A DNA stretch of 64,000 nt, taken from NCBI RefSeq assembly GCF_000219805.1, contig NC_015759.1, forward strand, positions 496,001 through 560,000, read 5' to 3'. The translations under genes and the position numbers were made by a program. Position 1 is the first letter of the stretch, and each line of letters opens with the position of its first letter. Below the pieces are notes generated by a model. The model worked only from the letters and a program-made list of their open reading frames with translations. It made no database searches and was not told the DNA's origin. Origin of the DNA: Weissella koreensis KACC 15510 (GTDB taxonomy: Bacteria > Bacillota > Bacilli > Lactobacillales > Lactobacillaceae). Below, piece by piece: positions 29,815-40,358 of the stretch.

Positions 29815-31341
29815 ATGGCAATTAAAAGACCAGAATATATTTTAGCAATCGATCAAGGTACGACTGGGTCACGAGCTGTGTTATTCAATAAAAACGCCCG
29901 GCGTGTCGCCAGTACTGCCATCCCACTCACCCCTATTAATCCTCATGTTGGTTGGGAAGAACAATCACCTGAGGCCATTTGGCGAACCACTAAAAATGCA
30001 ATTACAGATACGATGATCGAAGCCGGTATTCAAGCTCAATCAATTCAAGCGATTGGAATTGCTAGCCAACGTGAATCCACAATCGTCTGGAATAAGAATA
30101 CCGGCCAACCAGTTTATAACGCCATTATTTGGTCTTCAACTCAGACCCAAGCAATTGTGGACCAAGTACGAGCAGATGGTTATGAAGAAATTATCCGTGA
30201 AAAAACCGGCTTACCTCTTAGTGCATACTTCTCAGCCACAAAAATTAGATGGATTTTAGATCATGTTGAAGGCGCTCAACAAGCAGCCGAACAAGGCGAT
30301 CTATTATTTGGGACCGTGGACAGTTGGTTAGTATGGCAATTAAGTGATCGAAAAACTCATATTACAGATATTTCTAATGCTTCCCGCACCATGCTTTTCA
30401 ATATCAGAACTCATGATTGGGATGATAAATTATTAGATATTTTCAATATACCTAAAATCATGCTGCCAAAAGTAACTAAATCAAATGGAACCATTGCCAA
30501 AACTGGGCCACTCCGTTTCTTTGGCGCCGAAGTCCCCATTGCTGCTGTAATTGGTGATCAAAATGCTGGCTTGATTGGTCAACTTGGTTTCAAAACCGGA
30601 ACTGTGAAAACTACATATGGTTCCGGGGCATTCTTGCTTCTTAATACGGGTGACCAATTAATTAATTCTAATCATGATTTAATCTCAACCATTGCCTATC
30701 AAATTGGCGACAAACCAGTTTATGCTCTTGAAGGTTCCGTCTTTACTGCTGGATCGGCCATTCGTTGGCTAAATGATGGTCTCCACTTAATTGAAGAAGT
30801 CCCGGATTCTTTTGAAGCAGCTGAAAAATCAACTAGTAATGATGAACTATACGTTGTCCCAGCTTTTTCCGGACTCGGAGCACCCTATTGGGACCCCAAA
30901 GCTCGTGGTGCGGTCTTCGGGATTACTCGTGGTACTAATAAAAATGATTTCATTAAAGCAACTGTCCAATCTATTGCCTATCAAATTGCTGATATTTTAA
31001 GAACGATGCGAGAAGACAGTGGAGCCAAAATAGCAGCTATTAAAGTTGATGGATCTGTTTCAAGGAATCCCTATTTAATGCAATTTCAAGCTGATATTAC
31101 CGGTCTTACAATTGATCGTTCAATGTATGAAGATACTACCCCCTTGGGAGCAGCTTTTCTTGCAGGGTTAGCTATTGGTTATTGGGAATCACCTGAAGCT
31201 TTAGTTGGCTTATCATCACGCGGCCGTGAATTCACCCCACAAATGTCACTTCAACGGCGAAAAGAATTAAAAAAAGGTTGGAAAACTGCTATTGAAGCAA
31301 CTAGTTATTTTTCAAGTCAAAATAACAATGAAAACGGTTAA
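29815..31341 (+). CDS. glpK: Glycerol kinase
   Basis: Phosphorylates glycerol to glycerol-3-phosphate. 508-residue FGGY kinase with DQGTTGSRAVLF at the N terminus, GIASQRESTIVW, and the ATP-binding region TYGSGAFLLLNTG. In Enterococcus GlpK a histidine in DYHFYG is phosphorylated by the PTS protein HPr and activates the enzyme; the matching stretch here reads PLRFFG, with Arg in its place (alignment from memory). No glpF or glpD/glpO is adjacent. ATG follows AAAGGAGTGTTGT. Confidence 0.95.
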   Translation: MAIKRPEYILAIDQGTTGSRAVLFNKNARRVASTAIPLTPINPHVGWEEQSPEAIWRTTKNAITDTMIEAGIQAQSIQAIGIASQRESTIVWNKNTGQPVYNAIIWSSTQTQAIVDQVRADGYEEIIREKTGLPLSAYFSATKIRWILDHVEGAQQAAEQGDLLFGTVDSWLVWQLSDRKTHITDISNASRTMLFNIRTHDWDDKLLDIFNIPKIMLPKVTKSNGTIAKTGPLRFFGAEVPIAAVIGDQNAGLIGQLGFKTGTVKTTYGSGAFLLLNTGDQLINSNHDLISTIAYQIGDKPVYALEGSVFTAGSAIRWLNDGLHLIEEVPDSFEAAEKSTSNDELYVVPAFSGLGAPYWDPKARGAVFGITRGTNKNDFIKATVQSIAYQIADILRTMREDSGAKIAAIKVDGSVSRNPYLMQFQADITGLTIDRSMYEDTTPLGAAFLAGLAIGYWESPEALVGLSSRGREFTPQMSLQRRKELKKGWKTAIEATSYFSSQNNNENG

Positions 31342-31373
31342 TGTAAAAGTTTTACATTTTTAAAGCGCTTTCT
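31341..31373 (+). promoter_or_regulatory. zwf operator region: 17-base palindrome plus CRE-like site
   Basis: ATGTAAAAGTTTTACAT (31341-31357) is a perfect palindrome around one G, starting at the glpK stop. Next, TTAAAGCGCTTTCT (31360-31373) fits 12 of 14 positions of the CcpA consensus and touches the zwf -35 box. The palindrome has no loop, so it is an operator rather than a terminator; its regulator is unknown. Confidence 0.6.
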
Positions 31374-31400
31374 TGAAAGATCTGTTATACTTATTATTAT
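31373..31400 (+). promoter_or_regulatory. zwf promoter
   Basis: -35 TTGAAA (31373-31378), 16-base spacer, -10 TATTAT (31395-31400), about 40 bases before the start codon. Confidence 0.6.
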
Positions 31401-31446
31401 AGAATTCAAAGTAATGGAATTGATTAATCAAAAGGAGTACACTATC

Positions 31447-32907
31447 ATGCCACAAGAGATCACAACCCTCCTAACTTTCTTTGGTGGAACCGGAGATTTA
31501 GCTAAGCGCAAACTTTACCCATCTGTTTATAACCTTTATAAAAAAGGTTTCCTACAAGAACATTTTGCGATTGTTGGAACTTCACGTGCCGATTTAACTA
31601 ATGCCGAATTTCACGACATGGTTCGTGAATCAATTAATCACGTGGTTGAAGATGAAGACGATGCTAAGCATTTCATCTCCCACTTCCGTTATCTCAAATT
31701 AGACGTTAATAATAAAGATGGCTATCAAGAACTTCTTAAACTTAATAATGAATTGGACGCCCAGTATGAATTAAAGGGCAACCGTATTTTCTACATGTCA
31801 GTTGCTCCACGTTTCTTTGGAACCATTGCTAGTTTCTTATATAGTGAGGAACTAGTTACTAAAAATGGTGAATTTAATCGCTTAATGATTGAAAAACCCT
31901 TTGGTGTTAGCTATGAAACGGCCTTGGAATTGAATAATCAATTAACAAAAGTTTTTGATGAAGATCAAATCTTCAGAATCGATCATTATCTAGGAAAAGA
32001 AATGGTTCAAAATATTTCTTCAATCCGTTTTGGAAACCCAATTTTCGACGCTACTTGGAATAAAGATTATATTGAAAATGTTCAAGTTACCCTTTCAGAA
32101 GTATTGGGCGTTGAAGAACGAGCTGGTTATTATGATGATGCCGGAGCCCTTCGTGATATGATTCAAAATCACACCATGCAAATCGTGGCTTGGTTAGCAA
32201 TGGAAAAGCCCGCTTCCTTCACAGACAAAGATATCCGGGCTGCTAAGAATGTAGCCTTCAACTCACTCCATATTTACAAAGGGGCTGAAGTTGGTGCTAA
32301 CTTTGTTCGAGGCCAATATGGTGAAAACATTGACGGATCTCAAGTTAAATACTTGGATGAAGACGGTGTCCCTGAAAATTCACAAAATGATACTTTCGTG
32401 GCAGGCCGCCTACAATTCCGTTCTTCTCGTTGGGATGGTGTCCCATTCTATATTCGAACTGGAAAACGTTTGAAGTCAAAACAAACCCGCGTAGATGTGG
32501 TATTCAAAAAGGGCTTAAGTATCTTTGGTAATGACATCGAATTAGATAACCCTGTCCTTTCAATTTTGATTGATCCTAAAGGAAGTATTGAATTCCGAAT
32601 CAATGCAAAAGATACCACTTCAGAATTTAAGACACGAACTGACATCATGAAGTGGGAAGTTTCATATTTGGATATGGAAAGAACCCCTGAGCCATACGAA
32701 CGCATGATTCAGGATGCCATGAACGGTGACGGATCGAACTTTGCTGATTGGAACGGTGTATCAATTTCTTGGAAATTCGTTGATGCCATCCAAAAAGCTT
32801 GGGATACTGAAGTTGCTGAATTCCCGAACTACGTTTCTGGAACCATGGGACCTAAGGCTTCTGACGATTTGTTAGCCGAAGATGGTAACCATTGGATTTA
32901 TCGTTAA
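31447..32907 (+). CDS. zwf: Glucose-6-phosphate 1-dehydrogenase
   Basis: Oxidises glucose-6-phosphate to 6-phosphogluconolactone, giving NAD(P)H; it is the entry to the phosphoketolase and pentose phosphate routes on which heterofermentative lactic bacteria depend. Nucleotide motif FFGGTGDLAKRKLYP at the N terminus and the active-site RIDHYLGKE. The start is placed at ATG 31447 (MPQEITTLLTFFGG), with AAAGGAG 9 bases upstream. About 486 residues, the usual length. A CRE-like site suggests carbon control. Confidence 0.97.
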   Translation: MPQEITTLLTFFGGTGDLAKRKLYPSVYNLYKKGFLQEHFAIVGTSRADLTNAEFHDMVRESINHVVEDEDDAKHFISHFRYLKLDVNNKDGYQELLKLNNELDAQYELKGNRIFYMSVAPRFFGTIASFLYSEELVTKNGEFNRLMIEKPFGVSYETALELNNQLTKVFDEDQIFRIDHYLGKEMVQNISSIRFGNPIFDATWNKDYIENVQVTLSEVLGVEERAGYYDDAGALRDMIQNHTMQIVAWLAMEKPASFTDKDIRAAKNVAFNSLHIYKGAEVGANFVRGQYGENIDGSQVKYLDEDGVPENSQNDTFVAGRLQFRSSRWDGVPFYIRTGKRLKSKQTRVDVVFKKGLSIFGNDIELDNPVLSILIDPKGSIEFRINAKDTTSEFKTRTDIMKWEVSYLDMERTPEPYERMIQDAMNGDGSNFADWNGVSISWKFVDAIQKAWDTEVAEFPNYVSGTMGPKASDDLLAEDGNHWIYR

Positions 32908-32933
32908 TATTTAATTATTAATCTAAATAAACA

Positions 32934-32972
32934 CAAAAGGAGAAGCATTTCAAATAATGCTCCTCCTTTTTT
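32934..32972 (+). terminator. zwf terminator (probably bidirectional with addA)
   Basis: AAAGGAG-AGCATT pairs with AATGCT-CTCCTTT around a short loop and is followed by T6. A runs on the left allow it also to end minus-strand addA transcripts. Confidence 0.85.
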
Positions 32973-33039
32973 ACAATTTTTTTGTGATTTAAACTATTTT
33001 AAGCCATCATCCTTTGTCAAAATAAATCATTCATATTAT

Positions 33040-36000
33040 TTAAAATTCATAAACTTGGTATGTATTTAACGCAACAATAAATTTACGAATATTACCATAA
33101 CCCATCGCCGTTAATGCTTGAGCATATAAATTAATTTGTCCACTATAGCGCTGCTCTAGCAAAATCTGTCCATCTACTCCAGGAGCAATATAATCAGTTT
33201 TATAATCAAATAGCCAAATTTCATCATTAACATGAATATATCCGTCCATAATTCCATGCACTAAGACATATTCTTCATCGTCAAAATCACGATAAAGCTG
33301 TTTTGCATCAATTAACATCGAAAATGGTACTTCACGTTCTACCGATTGGGCATGCCTAACCAAGTTTTTTCCCAATTGAGAATGTTCAAAAAATTCACTC
33401 ATAGCCTGGGTTGGTAATAAGAACTCCAAGTTAGTCTCAATCAATTCCTCTTGTACTAATGTATGAATTAATTGTTGAATCTGTTCCGGTGTAGGTGTTC
33501 CTGCTTTTAAATCAATCTTTTGCAAAACCAAATGTACCGCTGTTCCTCGAGCGGCACCGGTTGAATTAGTTTGCATTTCACTCATAAACGATGGTTCACT
33601 TAATTCTTCATTTACCAGACGCAATCCTGCATCAGCTTCAGTTGACAAACGCTGATCACCCATCGTTCTTCCATCTTGTAAATCGGGATCTTCAAAAATA
33701 CGTTTAATTTCTGAGACTGATTGATAAGCAGTTGTCCGAGTAGATACCTCGTGGTCATATTGAAACGCAAAAGATTGTTTAATTTGATCAAGTTTCTGTT
33801 CCACGGTTACCGAGTTGAATACTGTTTTATCATCATTTGATGTCAAATTATCACTATTTGAAACTAATGGCTGTTGCATTAACTCATCATGCTGATTAAA
33901 AGTTATTTTAAATTCAAATGGAAGGTCCGGATTATACATTGATGTTTGATCTAATTCGACCCCATACTTATCTAATAATACATTAGCCGTAGCTTGAAAA
34001 TTAGGATGCCGGCTAATCGCCATTCCCATCAGGTCCATGAATGAGTGTCCTTGCAACCGAATTGATGATGATATCATGGCGTGTTGTGAATCCATAACTT
34101 GACTCCTTTGCCACTGTTTAACTAATGTTTTAGGAGATTTATATGATCCAACCAAAAACAATTGTTGTTCAGCCCGTGTTAGCGCCACATAAAGCACCCT
34201 TAATTGTTCTGCAAAGCTAGAACGCAATAAAGCAGCCCGAACGGTTTCATATTGCGGTGGCGTTAATTTCAAAGCGAATTCTCGATCAATATATTGCAAT
34301 CCTACCCCAGCTTGACTATCGATAATTAATTGTCCGACTTGATCTTGCGTATTGAATTTTTTTGTAGTGTTCAACATAAATACAACGGGAAACTCAAGCC
34401 CTTTTGAACCATGAATGGTCATTAATTGAATCGCTTCATTTGCTTCATTCGCATCAGCTTCCCCAATATCGTCAGATGCATTTTTCTGAAGTTGTTCAAT
34501 ATAATAATTAAACTGGTAAAGTCCCGTAAAATTAGTTTGTTGATAGGCATCAGCTCGTTCATACAAGGCATGTAAATTAGCTTGACGTTGCATCCCACCC
34601 GGTAAGCCTCCTACATAATCTAACCAATCCGTAGTTTGATAAATTGACCAAATTAAATCAACCAATTTATTTTGAACCGCTAATGTTTTAAATTGATCAA
34701 GTTCTCGTAAAAACTTATCAATGATTCTTTGCGTATTTTCAACTAAATCTAAGCCATATTCCACCATCTTATTAGGATCCTGTTGGTAAAACGCCTGAAC
34801 TGCAGTATAAAAATCACTATTTAAATTTTGGGTTCGAATAAGTGCTAAGGCATTTTCACCCAATCCATAAATCGGTGAACGCAAAACGGCAACTAAAGGA
34901 ATATCCTGATGTGGATTATCAATAACTTTTAATAGATCCATCATAATTGAAATTTCCATCGTCTGGAAATAATTCCCCGCATCCTTCACAATCAATGGTA
35001 GATTTAAGGTTTTAAAGATTTCAATTACTTGAGGATTTTGGGTTCGTGATGGAACCAAAATTGTAATATCTGAGTATTGAATAGGGCGTATTACCTGTGC
35101 TTCACGATCATAAATTTCAAATCCATCTGCTATTAATTTCTGAATTTTTTGACCCATCATTTGAATTTGGCCTGTATTTGAATTCAAACTTAAATTTTCA
35201 GGATCTATTGCATTATCTTCGCTCTCATTATCCTCCGTTTGATTTTCATCAAAATAGATCATAAATTCAGCTTCTTTAGGCAAATCGTCTGGATAATATT
35301 TCGCTCCGACTACCAATTTTGCCGAATCAACATAATCGACATCCCCCAATTCACGACTCATCAATTGTTGAAACAGATAATTAATAAAATTCATTACATT
35401 TGGTTGTGAACGAAAATTTTCAGCAAGAGTAATTAAACGATCCTTTGACTGATCATGACCATAATTTTCCATTTTTTTAGCAAATAATTGCGGATCAGCC
35501 TGTCTAAACTTATAAATGGATTGTTTGATATCACCCACTTGAAAAACATTATTTGATTTGGCCAAATCTTGAACAATTGCCTCCTGCAAATTACTTGTGT
35601 CTTGATATTCATCAACCATAATTTCTGAATAACGCTCTTGTAATTTTTTGGCAATATCTTTTTTTTGTACAATTTCTAGGGCAAAATGTTCTAAATCATT
35701 AAAGTCAAAAGCCTTACGTTGAATTTTATCTGACAGATACGACTGCCGAAATTGATTTGTAACTCTCACTAGTTCCTTCAAAGTTCTTTGAGCTCCACTA
35801 ATCGCAAATTTCAAACCCGCTTCATCTAAAGTAAAGAACCGTTGAGCCAATTTACCCACTGCTTTATGTAGTTCTTTCCGATCATCACCAATTTGACTCC
35901 AAATTTCTTTCAAATCTGGTTCAAGACCTCGCATCCCCCGACCCTTAGCATTCCAGGGCGTTGGTTTTTGTTGAAACATTGTTTGACGCAAGGTCTGCCA

Positions 36001-36810
36001 ATCAACCTCCGCCGTCAAGATATTTAACATTTTTTGTATGTGCTCATCTTCTTCGACCAAATCTTGCCGCCGATTCTTAGCAGCATCAATTTCATCATTA
36101 GGTACGCGCGCAATTAATTGATCATATTGCTGATGTAAGTCGAATAAACTATCCCGTAATTCGGGTAACACCGTTTCAACATATAACTTTGATCCCAGAA
36201 AATCACCTTCAATAATATAATTTTCACTAAGTTGATTTAACCAATCATCGGTATCTGGTCGGGCCATTGCAAAATCAAATAATTGAAAAATAGCCGTTTG
36301 TAGAGGAGTATCATTCCCATTTTTATCAATAAATTGTGTCGATAAATCTAAAAAATCTTTATTATCAACAAGATTATAATTTTGTTCTAAAACCTTGGCT
36401 AAAATTTGCTGCATTGCTAATTTCTTCTCAGCATTATCAGCGATCCGAAATTGTGGATCTAAGTCAATTGCATAATGATATTGCTCAATGAGTCTCAGCG
36501 CAAAGGCGTCCACAGTGGAAATATTAGCAATTTTTATCAATCTTAGCTGTTTCATTAAATGACCACGTTCTGATCCTTGCATGTTTTTCAGACGGTTACG
36601 TATTTCTTTTTCTAAACGCTCTTTCATTTCTGCTGCTGCAGCTTCAGTAAAAGTTACAATTAGAAATTCATCAATATTATCACCATCTAATAAACGTGTT
36701 AAAACACGTTCTACCAACACCCTAGTTTTACCAGAACCAGCTGATGCTGAAACTAGAATATTTTGTTCTCGTGTCTCAATGGCAGCTTGTTGTTGTTTAG
36801 TAAATTGCAT
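33040..36810 (-). CDS. addA: AddA/RexA helicase-nuclease subunit
   Basis: ATP-driven helicase and nuclease subunit of the AddAB (RexAB) complex that resects double-strand breaks for RecA. 1256 residues: Walker A SASAGSGKT (about 21-29), UvrD-type motifs such as VDEYQDTS, QVGDIKQSIYKFRQADP and LMTIHGSKGLEFPVVF, and a C-terminal RecB-family nuclease with GIMDGYI and WLFDYKTDYI. It starts directly after the addB stop with no gap. Length fits the family. Confidence 0.96.
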   Translation of the reverse strand: MQFTKQQQAAIETREQNILVSASAGSGKTRVLVERVLTRLLDGDNIDEFLIVTFTEAAAAEMKERLEKEIRNRLKNMQGSERGHLMKQLRLIKIANISTVDAFALRLIEQYHYAIDLDPQFRIADNAEKKLAMQQILAKVLEQNYNLVDNKDFLDLSTQFIDKNGNDTPLQTAIFQLFDFAMARPDTDDWLNQLSENYIIEGDFLGSKLYVETVLPELRDSLFDLHQQYDQLIARVPNDEIDAAKNRRQDLVEEDEHIQKMLNILTAEVDWQTLRQTMFQQKPTPWNAKGRGMRGLEPDLKEIWSQIGDDRKELHKAVGKLAQRFFTLDEAGLKFAISGAQRTLKELVRVTNQFRQSYLSDKIQRKAFDFNDLEHFALEIVQKKDIAKKLQERYSEIMVDEYQDTSNLQEAIVQDLAKSNNVFQVGDIKQSIYKFRQADPQLFAKKMENYGHDQSKDRLITLAENFRSQPNVMNFINYLFQQLMSRELGDVDYVDSAKLVVGAKYYPDDLPKEAEFMIYFDENQTEDNESEDNAIDPENLSLNSNTGQIQMMGQKIQKLIADGFEIYDREAQVIRPIQYSDITILVPSRTQNPQVIEIFKTLNLPLIVKDAGNYFQTMEISIMMDLLKVIDNPHQDIPLVAVLRSPIYGLGENALALIRTQNLNSDFYTAVQAFYQQDPNKMVEYGLDLVENTQRIIDKFLRELDQFKTLAVQNKLVDLIWSIYQTTDWLDYVGGLPGGMQRQANLHALYERADAYQQTNFTGLYQFNYYIEQLQKNASDDIGEADANEANEAIQLMTIHGSKGLEFPVVFMLNTTKKFNTQDQVGQLIIDSQAGVGLQYIDREFALKLTPPQYETVRAALLRSSFAEQLRVLYVALTRAEQQLFLVGSYKSPKTLVKQWQRSQVMDSQHAMISSSIRLQGHSFMDLMGMAISRHPNFQATANVLLDKYGVELDQTSMYNPDLPFEFKITFNQHDELMQQPLVSNSDNLTSNDDKTVFNSVTVEQKLDQIKQSFAFQYDHEVSTRTTAYQSVSEIKRIFEDPDLQDGRTMGDQRLSTEADAGLRLVNEELSEPSFMSEMQTNSTGAARGTAVHLVLQKIDLKAGTPTPEQIQQLIHTLVQEELIETNLEFLLPTQAMSEFFEHSQLGKNLVRHAQSVEREVPFSMLIDAKQLYRDFDDEEYVLVHGIMDGYIHVNDEIWLFDYKTDYIAPGVDGQILLEQRYSGQINLYAQALTAMGYGNIRKFIVALNTYQVYEF

Positions 36811-39800
36811 CTACTTACCCTCCTGCTCCAATAATTTGGCTTGCATTTGCTTCAAAGCTTCTGGTGCTTTCAATGATTTTAAATCCCGATACTTATTATT
36901 TAACATAGCATCAAATTGAATTACATCCCGATAATCCGTATATTGAAGTCCATTATGGGTTCCTTGTCGATATGGTGCAATTGGGAATTTACCTGCCAAA
37001 ATTTTACCAGCTAATGTCTTAATTTGGGCTTTATTATATTTTAAAAGTGTCTCTAATTTTTCCGAAGTTACTACATCCGAATTTGCCTTGAATTTTCCGT
37101 CTGCCTTTCGTTCAATTCGATAGGGAGTGTCATCATTCATTTCTAATTGTTCAATAAATCCTTCATCATCTTCAATCAATCCTTGATATTTAAGTTCCTG
37201 TTTGGATTCTTGAACAGCCGTTTGTTGTTGGAATTGATATGTTTCTTGGCCTGTTTGGACAAAAGGCTCATGAATTTCCCGTTGTAGTTCCATAAAATTA
37301 GCAGCTTGCACTTTCATACCATTAGTCTGATTTAGATTCATTGCCTCCCAATAAGTAAGGAGTTGTAATTCTAGTCCATTAAATGCTTCTGTATAATTGA
37401 ATTTTCGTTGTTTAGACTTATAATCGATAATTGCTAAATAATTTTGATCACGTTGGCTATTATGAACCATATCATATCGATCAACTTTTCCTCTAACTGT
37501 TACCACATTTTCACCCATCTTAAACTGTAAAGGTTTCAGTAACCCCTGACCAAATGTAGTTTCAGTTCCTTGAGTTATAATACCAGCACTTTCACGCTGA
37601 CCACGTTGCATATTCACTAAGGCATAATGCACCCGTTCGGCTAAATTACGCGTGATAAATTCAAACCGCTTACTAGTTGTAAAAATTTCAAATGTTGGAT
37701 CATCAGCTGCTAAAATCGATTTCAATGTTTGTGTTTCTAATTGCTCCAAAGCCTCATTTGATAACGCGCCCAATGGTTCCTTTTTTAGCTGTATGAATAC
37801 TTTTTCTAAAATGGCATGCATTAATGAACCTTGTTCACCAGCCGTTAATTCCATTTCAGAACGTGGCTGTAATTTCAAACCATAATGTAATAAAAATTCA
37901 TATGGATTTTTAGCATACGTTTCTAAACGTGAAATGGAAGTTTTCAATTCAGTCCCAAAGAGAGCTTGAACTAAAGTCTTCTCAATTTGTTCACTTTGAT
38001 TTCGGTAATTCAAGGAAGTTAATAATTTTTTGTATTTTTGAATATCACTAGTATCTGGATAATTTTGTTGAACTTCATCTAACGCATTTTTCACCAATTG
38101 CCAACCAGCTGCCAACGGTTGCTGATTTTGTTGTGCAATTCCAGCCGCTAAAATAAATTGAGCCCGAGCACTGGCGATCGTTCCGGTTAGTTGATCTAAT
38201 TCTATTAAGTCTTTTTGTTCATCAGTTAAATAACTAATCTGTTGTATGGGTAACTGAAAAGCACGTTGAAGACGCTCAACATATGTTGAAGGTTTTAACT
38301 TACTATTACCATCTGATGTTGGAAACGACCAAATAATTTTTCGTTCTCCAATCATCATCGCTTGATATAGATTCAAACTATCCTGAGCCATCAAAATGTC
38401 AGTGGTATCTCGTAGTTTTTTACCATCTGGTAGCTGTTTTTGTAATTTTTTACGATCTAAGTCCTGCAAAAGTGACTTTTGATGAACAGTCGCTGGTAAA
38501 TTAATATTGGTAGCACCAAAAATAATCACATTAGGCACTCCAACCAACTGAACCATTCCTGTTTCCGTTACTAACACTTGATCCATTGCAGCGGGAATTC
38601 CAGAATACTTAGCATTACTAAACGCGGCCATCAAGGCTTCATTTAGTTCTGATATCGTTAAACTTTGTTGATCAAAAACCGTTACAGTATCATCTAATAT
38701 CGCCATTAATTGATTCCAAACTTGCTCCATTTGTTGTGCTGCAGCCATATCACCATTAGCTACGGCTTGGTCTCGCCAAACCAAAATTCGCTGATCCACA
38801 CCTTGATCTTTCAGGAATTGATACAATTGCTGCACCATCTGACGGACGTTAGGGCTTTGGGATAATTGAGTTAAAAATGGTGCAATTTTTTGAGAGATTT
38901 GATCATGAATCAATGCTAATTGCGCATCATTTTCACTAGCCCGCTGGCGTAAACTTTCTTCACTATTCTCGTCGATTTGATAATCATATTTCCAGACTTT
39001 TGGATCAATCCATCGTTGACCAAAATAATTCTTTGAAAGAGCAAAATTCTCAGTAATTGCCAGCGCCTCTCGATAAGCTTTTATATCTGTATCTTTTGGA
39101 ATTAATAACTCCGTTTTAAGCAAGTTTAAAATTGAATTTAATGAATATTGAGGACTCAAATTAAGCAACTGTTTAACAAAAGCTATCAATGGATGATTCG
39201 TCATCATCTGATCATTATCAAGATATAGAGGCAAATTATATTTAGCAAAAATAGCCGGTATTATATTTTGATATTGCCCCAGATCTGGTGTCATCAATAC
39301 AAAATCACGGTAACGTGCTTTTTCATTGATAATCTCGTTATGAAGTTTTTGAGCAATTTGCTCAATTTCTTGATACTTAGAAGTCGCCCCCCATAATTCA
39401 ATATCATCATTTTTAGTTGGGGCTGGAATCCCATTATGTTCATATTCAATCCAAAAATCAGAAATACCTTTTAAGCCTGATTTAACCGGACGTTCTTGAT
39501 CAATCGCCTGAATAACAACTGTTTGAAGATAGCTTTGTGCAGCCGCTTGTAGTTGTTGTGCCAATCTTTTAGGAGCAAAAAACAATTCATTTTCATCTAA
39601 ATTATGATTAAGATGTGATGCCGAACCATTTTCACCAGGCAAAGCGATAGTGACCTCGGCGCTCATAGCAATTAATGCTTCAACTACGCCCACTTCTGAT
39701 GGAGTCATTTGTGAATAACCATCGATATAAAAATATTGTGATGACAAATCTACCTCGCCCCGCAATAAATATTGTTTTAGAACGCCTAATAAATCACTAT

Positions 39801-40356
39801 TCAAAAATTGATTGCGCTGCCCTAATTCATCGTCTAAATTTGTACCAATCAAAACTAAGTCTAATAATTTATTTTGCAGAACAGGCTCATCATCAAGGTT
39901 ATCGGCCATTGCCTGGACCTCATCCCATGTTAGCCCAGCCTGCTTTATTTCTTGGATTTGACTTGCCATTTGGCTAATAAAACCTTGCTTATTCAATAAG
40001 TTACCATATAATTTCAACTCAGTTTGGTGTTCATTCAAAAGGCTTTGAATTAACATTACTAGCGCTTCAGGTGATAAATTTGCTCTTTGATATAACTTGG
40101 TTTCGTTCATATAATACCAAGCTAATCTTGACAAGGAGAAAACTTGAACCTTAGGAGTTACCAAAGCTGATCCACTCCTATGATCGAGTTGCGCCAAACG
40201 CTTTAAAACATTAATTTCAGTTTTGAATTTTATTTTATTTGGTACTAAATAAAAAAATTGACCATCTTTTTTTGATTGCCGTGTTTTTTTAATCTTTTCT
40301 AATAAGGCTAATTCTCGATCTTTAGTACCATCACCAAACAAAATTGTTAATCCCAT
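36811..40356 (-). CDS. addB: AddB/RexB nuclease subunit
   Basis: Second subunit of AddAB; its nuclease cuts the other strand. 1181 residues of RexB type. The C-terminal nuclease motif is AIIDYKSKQRKF. Two features set it apart from Bacillus AddB. The N terminus (LFGDGTKDRELAL) lacks a Walker A lysine loop. I find no cysteine anywhere in the protein, so the iron-sulfur cluster staple is absent (YAKNPYEFLL where a Cys would stand). Follows tadA by 2 bases. Confidence 0.95.
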   Translation of the reverse strand: MGLTILFGDGTKDRELALLEKIKKTRQSKKDGQFFYLVPNKIKFKTEINVLKRLAQLDHRSGSALVTPKVQVFSLSRLAWYYMNETKLYQRANLSPEALVMLIQSLLNEHQTELKLYGNLLNKQGFISQMASQIQEIKQAGLTWDEVQAMADNLDDEPVLQNKLLDLVLIGTNLDDELGQRNQFLNSDLLGVLKQYLLRGEVDLSSQYFYIDGYSQMTPSEVGVVEALIAMSAEVTIALPGENGSASHLNHNLDENELFFAPKRLAQQLQAAAQSYLQTVVIQAIDQERPVKSGLKGISDFWIEYEHNGIPAPTKNDDIELWGATSKYQEIEQIAQKLHNEIINEKARYRDFVLMTPDLGQYQNIIPAIFAKYNLPLYLDNDQMMTNHPLIAFVKQLLNLSPQYSLNSILNLLKTELLIPKDTDIKAYREALAITENFALSKNYFGQRWIDPKVWKYDYQIDENSEESLRQRASENDAQLALIHDQISQKIAPFLTQLSQSPNVRQMVQQLYQFLKDQGVDQRILVWRDQAVANGDMAAAQQMEQVWNQLMAILDDTVTVFDQQSLTISELNEALMAAFSNAKYSGIPAAMDQVLVTETGMVQLVGVPNVIIFGATNINLPATVHQKSLLQDLDRKKLQKQLPDGKKLRDTTDILMAQDSLNLYQAMMIGERKIIWSFPTSDGNSKLKPSTYVERLQRAFQLPIQQISYLTDEQKDLIELDQLTGTIASARAQFILAAGIAQQNQQPLAAGWQLVKNALDEVQQNYPDTSDIQKYKKLLTSLNYRNQSEQIEKTLVQALFGTELKTSISRLETYAKNPYEFLLHYGLKLQPRSEMELTAGEQGSLMHAILEKVFIQLKKEPLGALSNEALEQLETQTLKSILAADDPTFEIFTTSKRFEFITRNLAERVHYALVNMQRGQRESAGIITQGTETTFGQGLLKPLQFKMGENVVTVRGKVDRYDMVHNSQRDQNYLAIIDYKSKQRKFNYTEAFNGLELQLLTYWEAMNLNQTNGMKVQAANFMELQREIHEPFVQTGQETYQFQQQTAVQESKQELKYQGLIEDDEGFIEQLEMNDDTPYRIERKADGKFKANSDVVTSEKLETLLKYNKAQIKTLAGKILAGKFPIAPYRQGTHNGLQYTDYRDVIQFDAMLNNKYRDLKSLKAPEALKQMQAKLLEQEGK

Positions 40357-40358
40357 AA

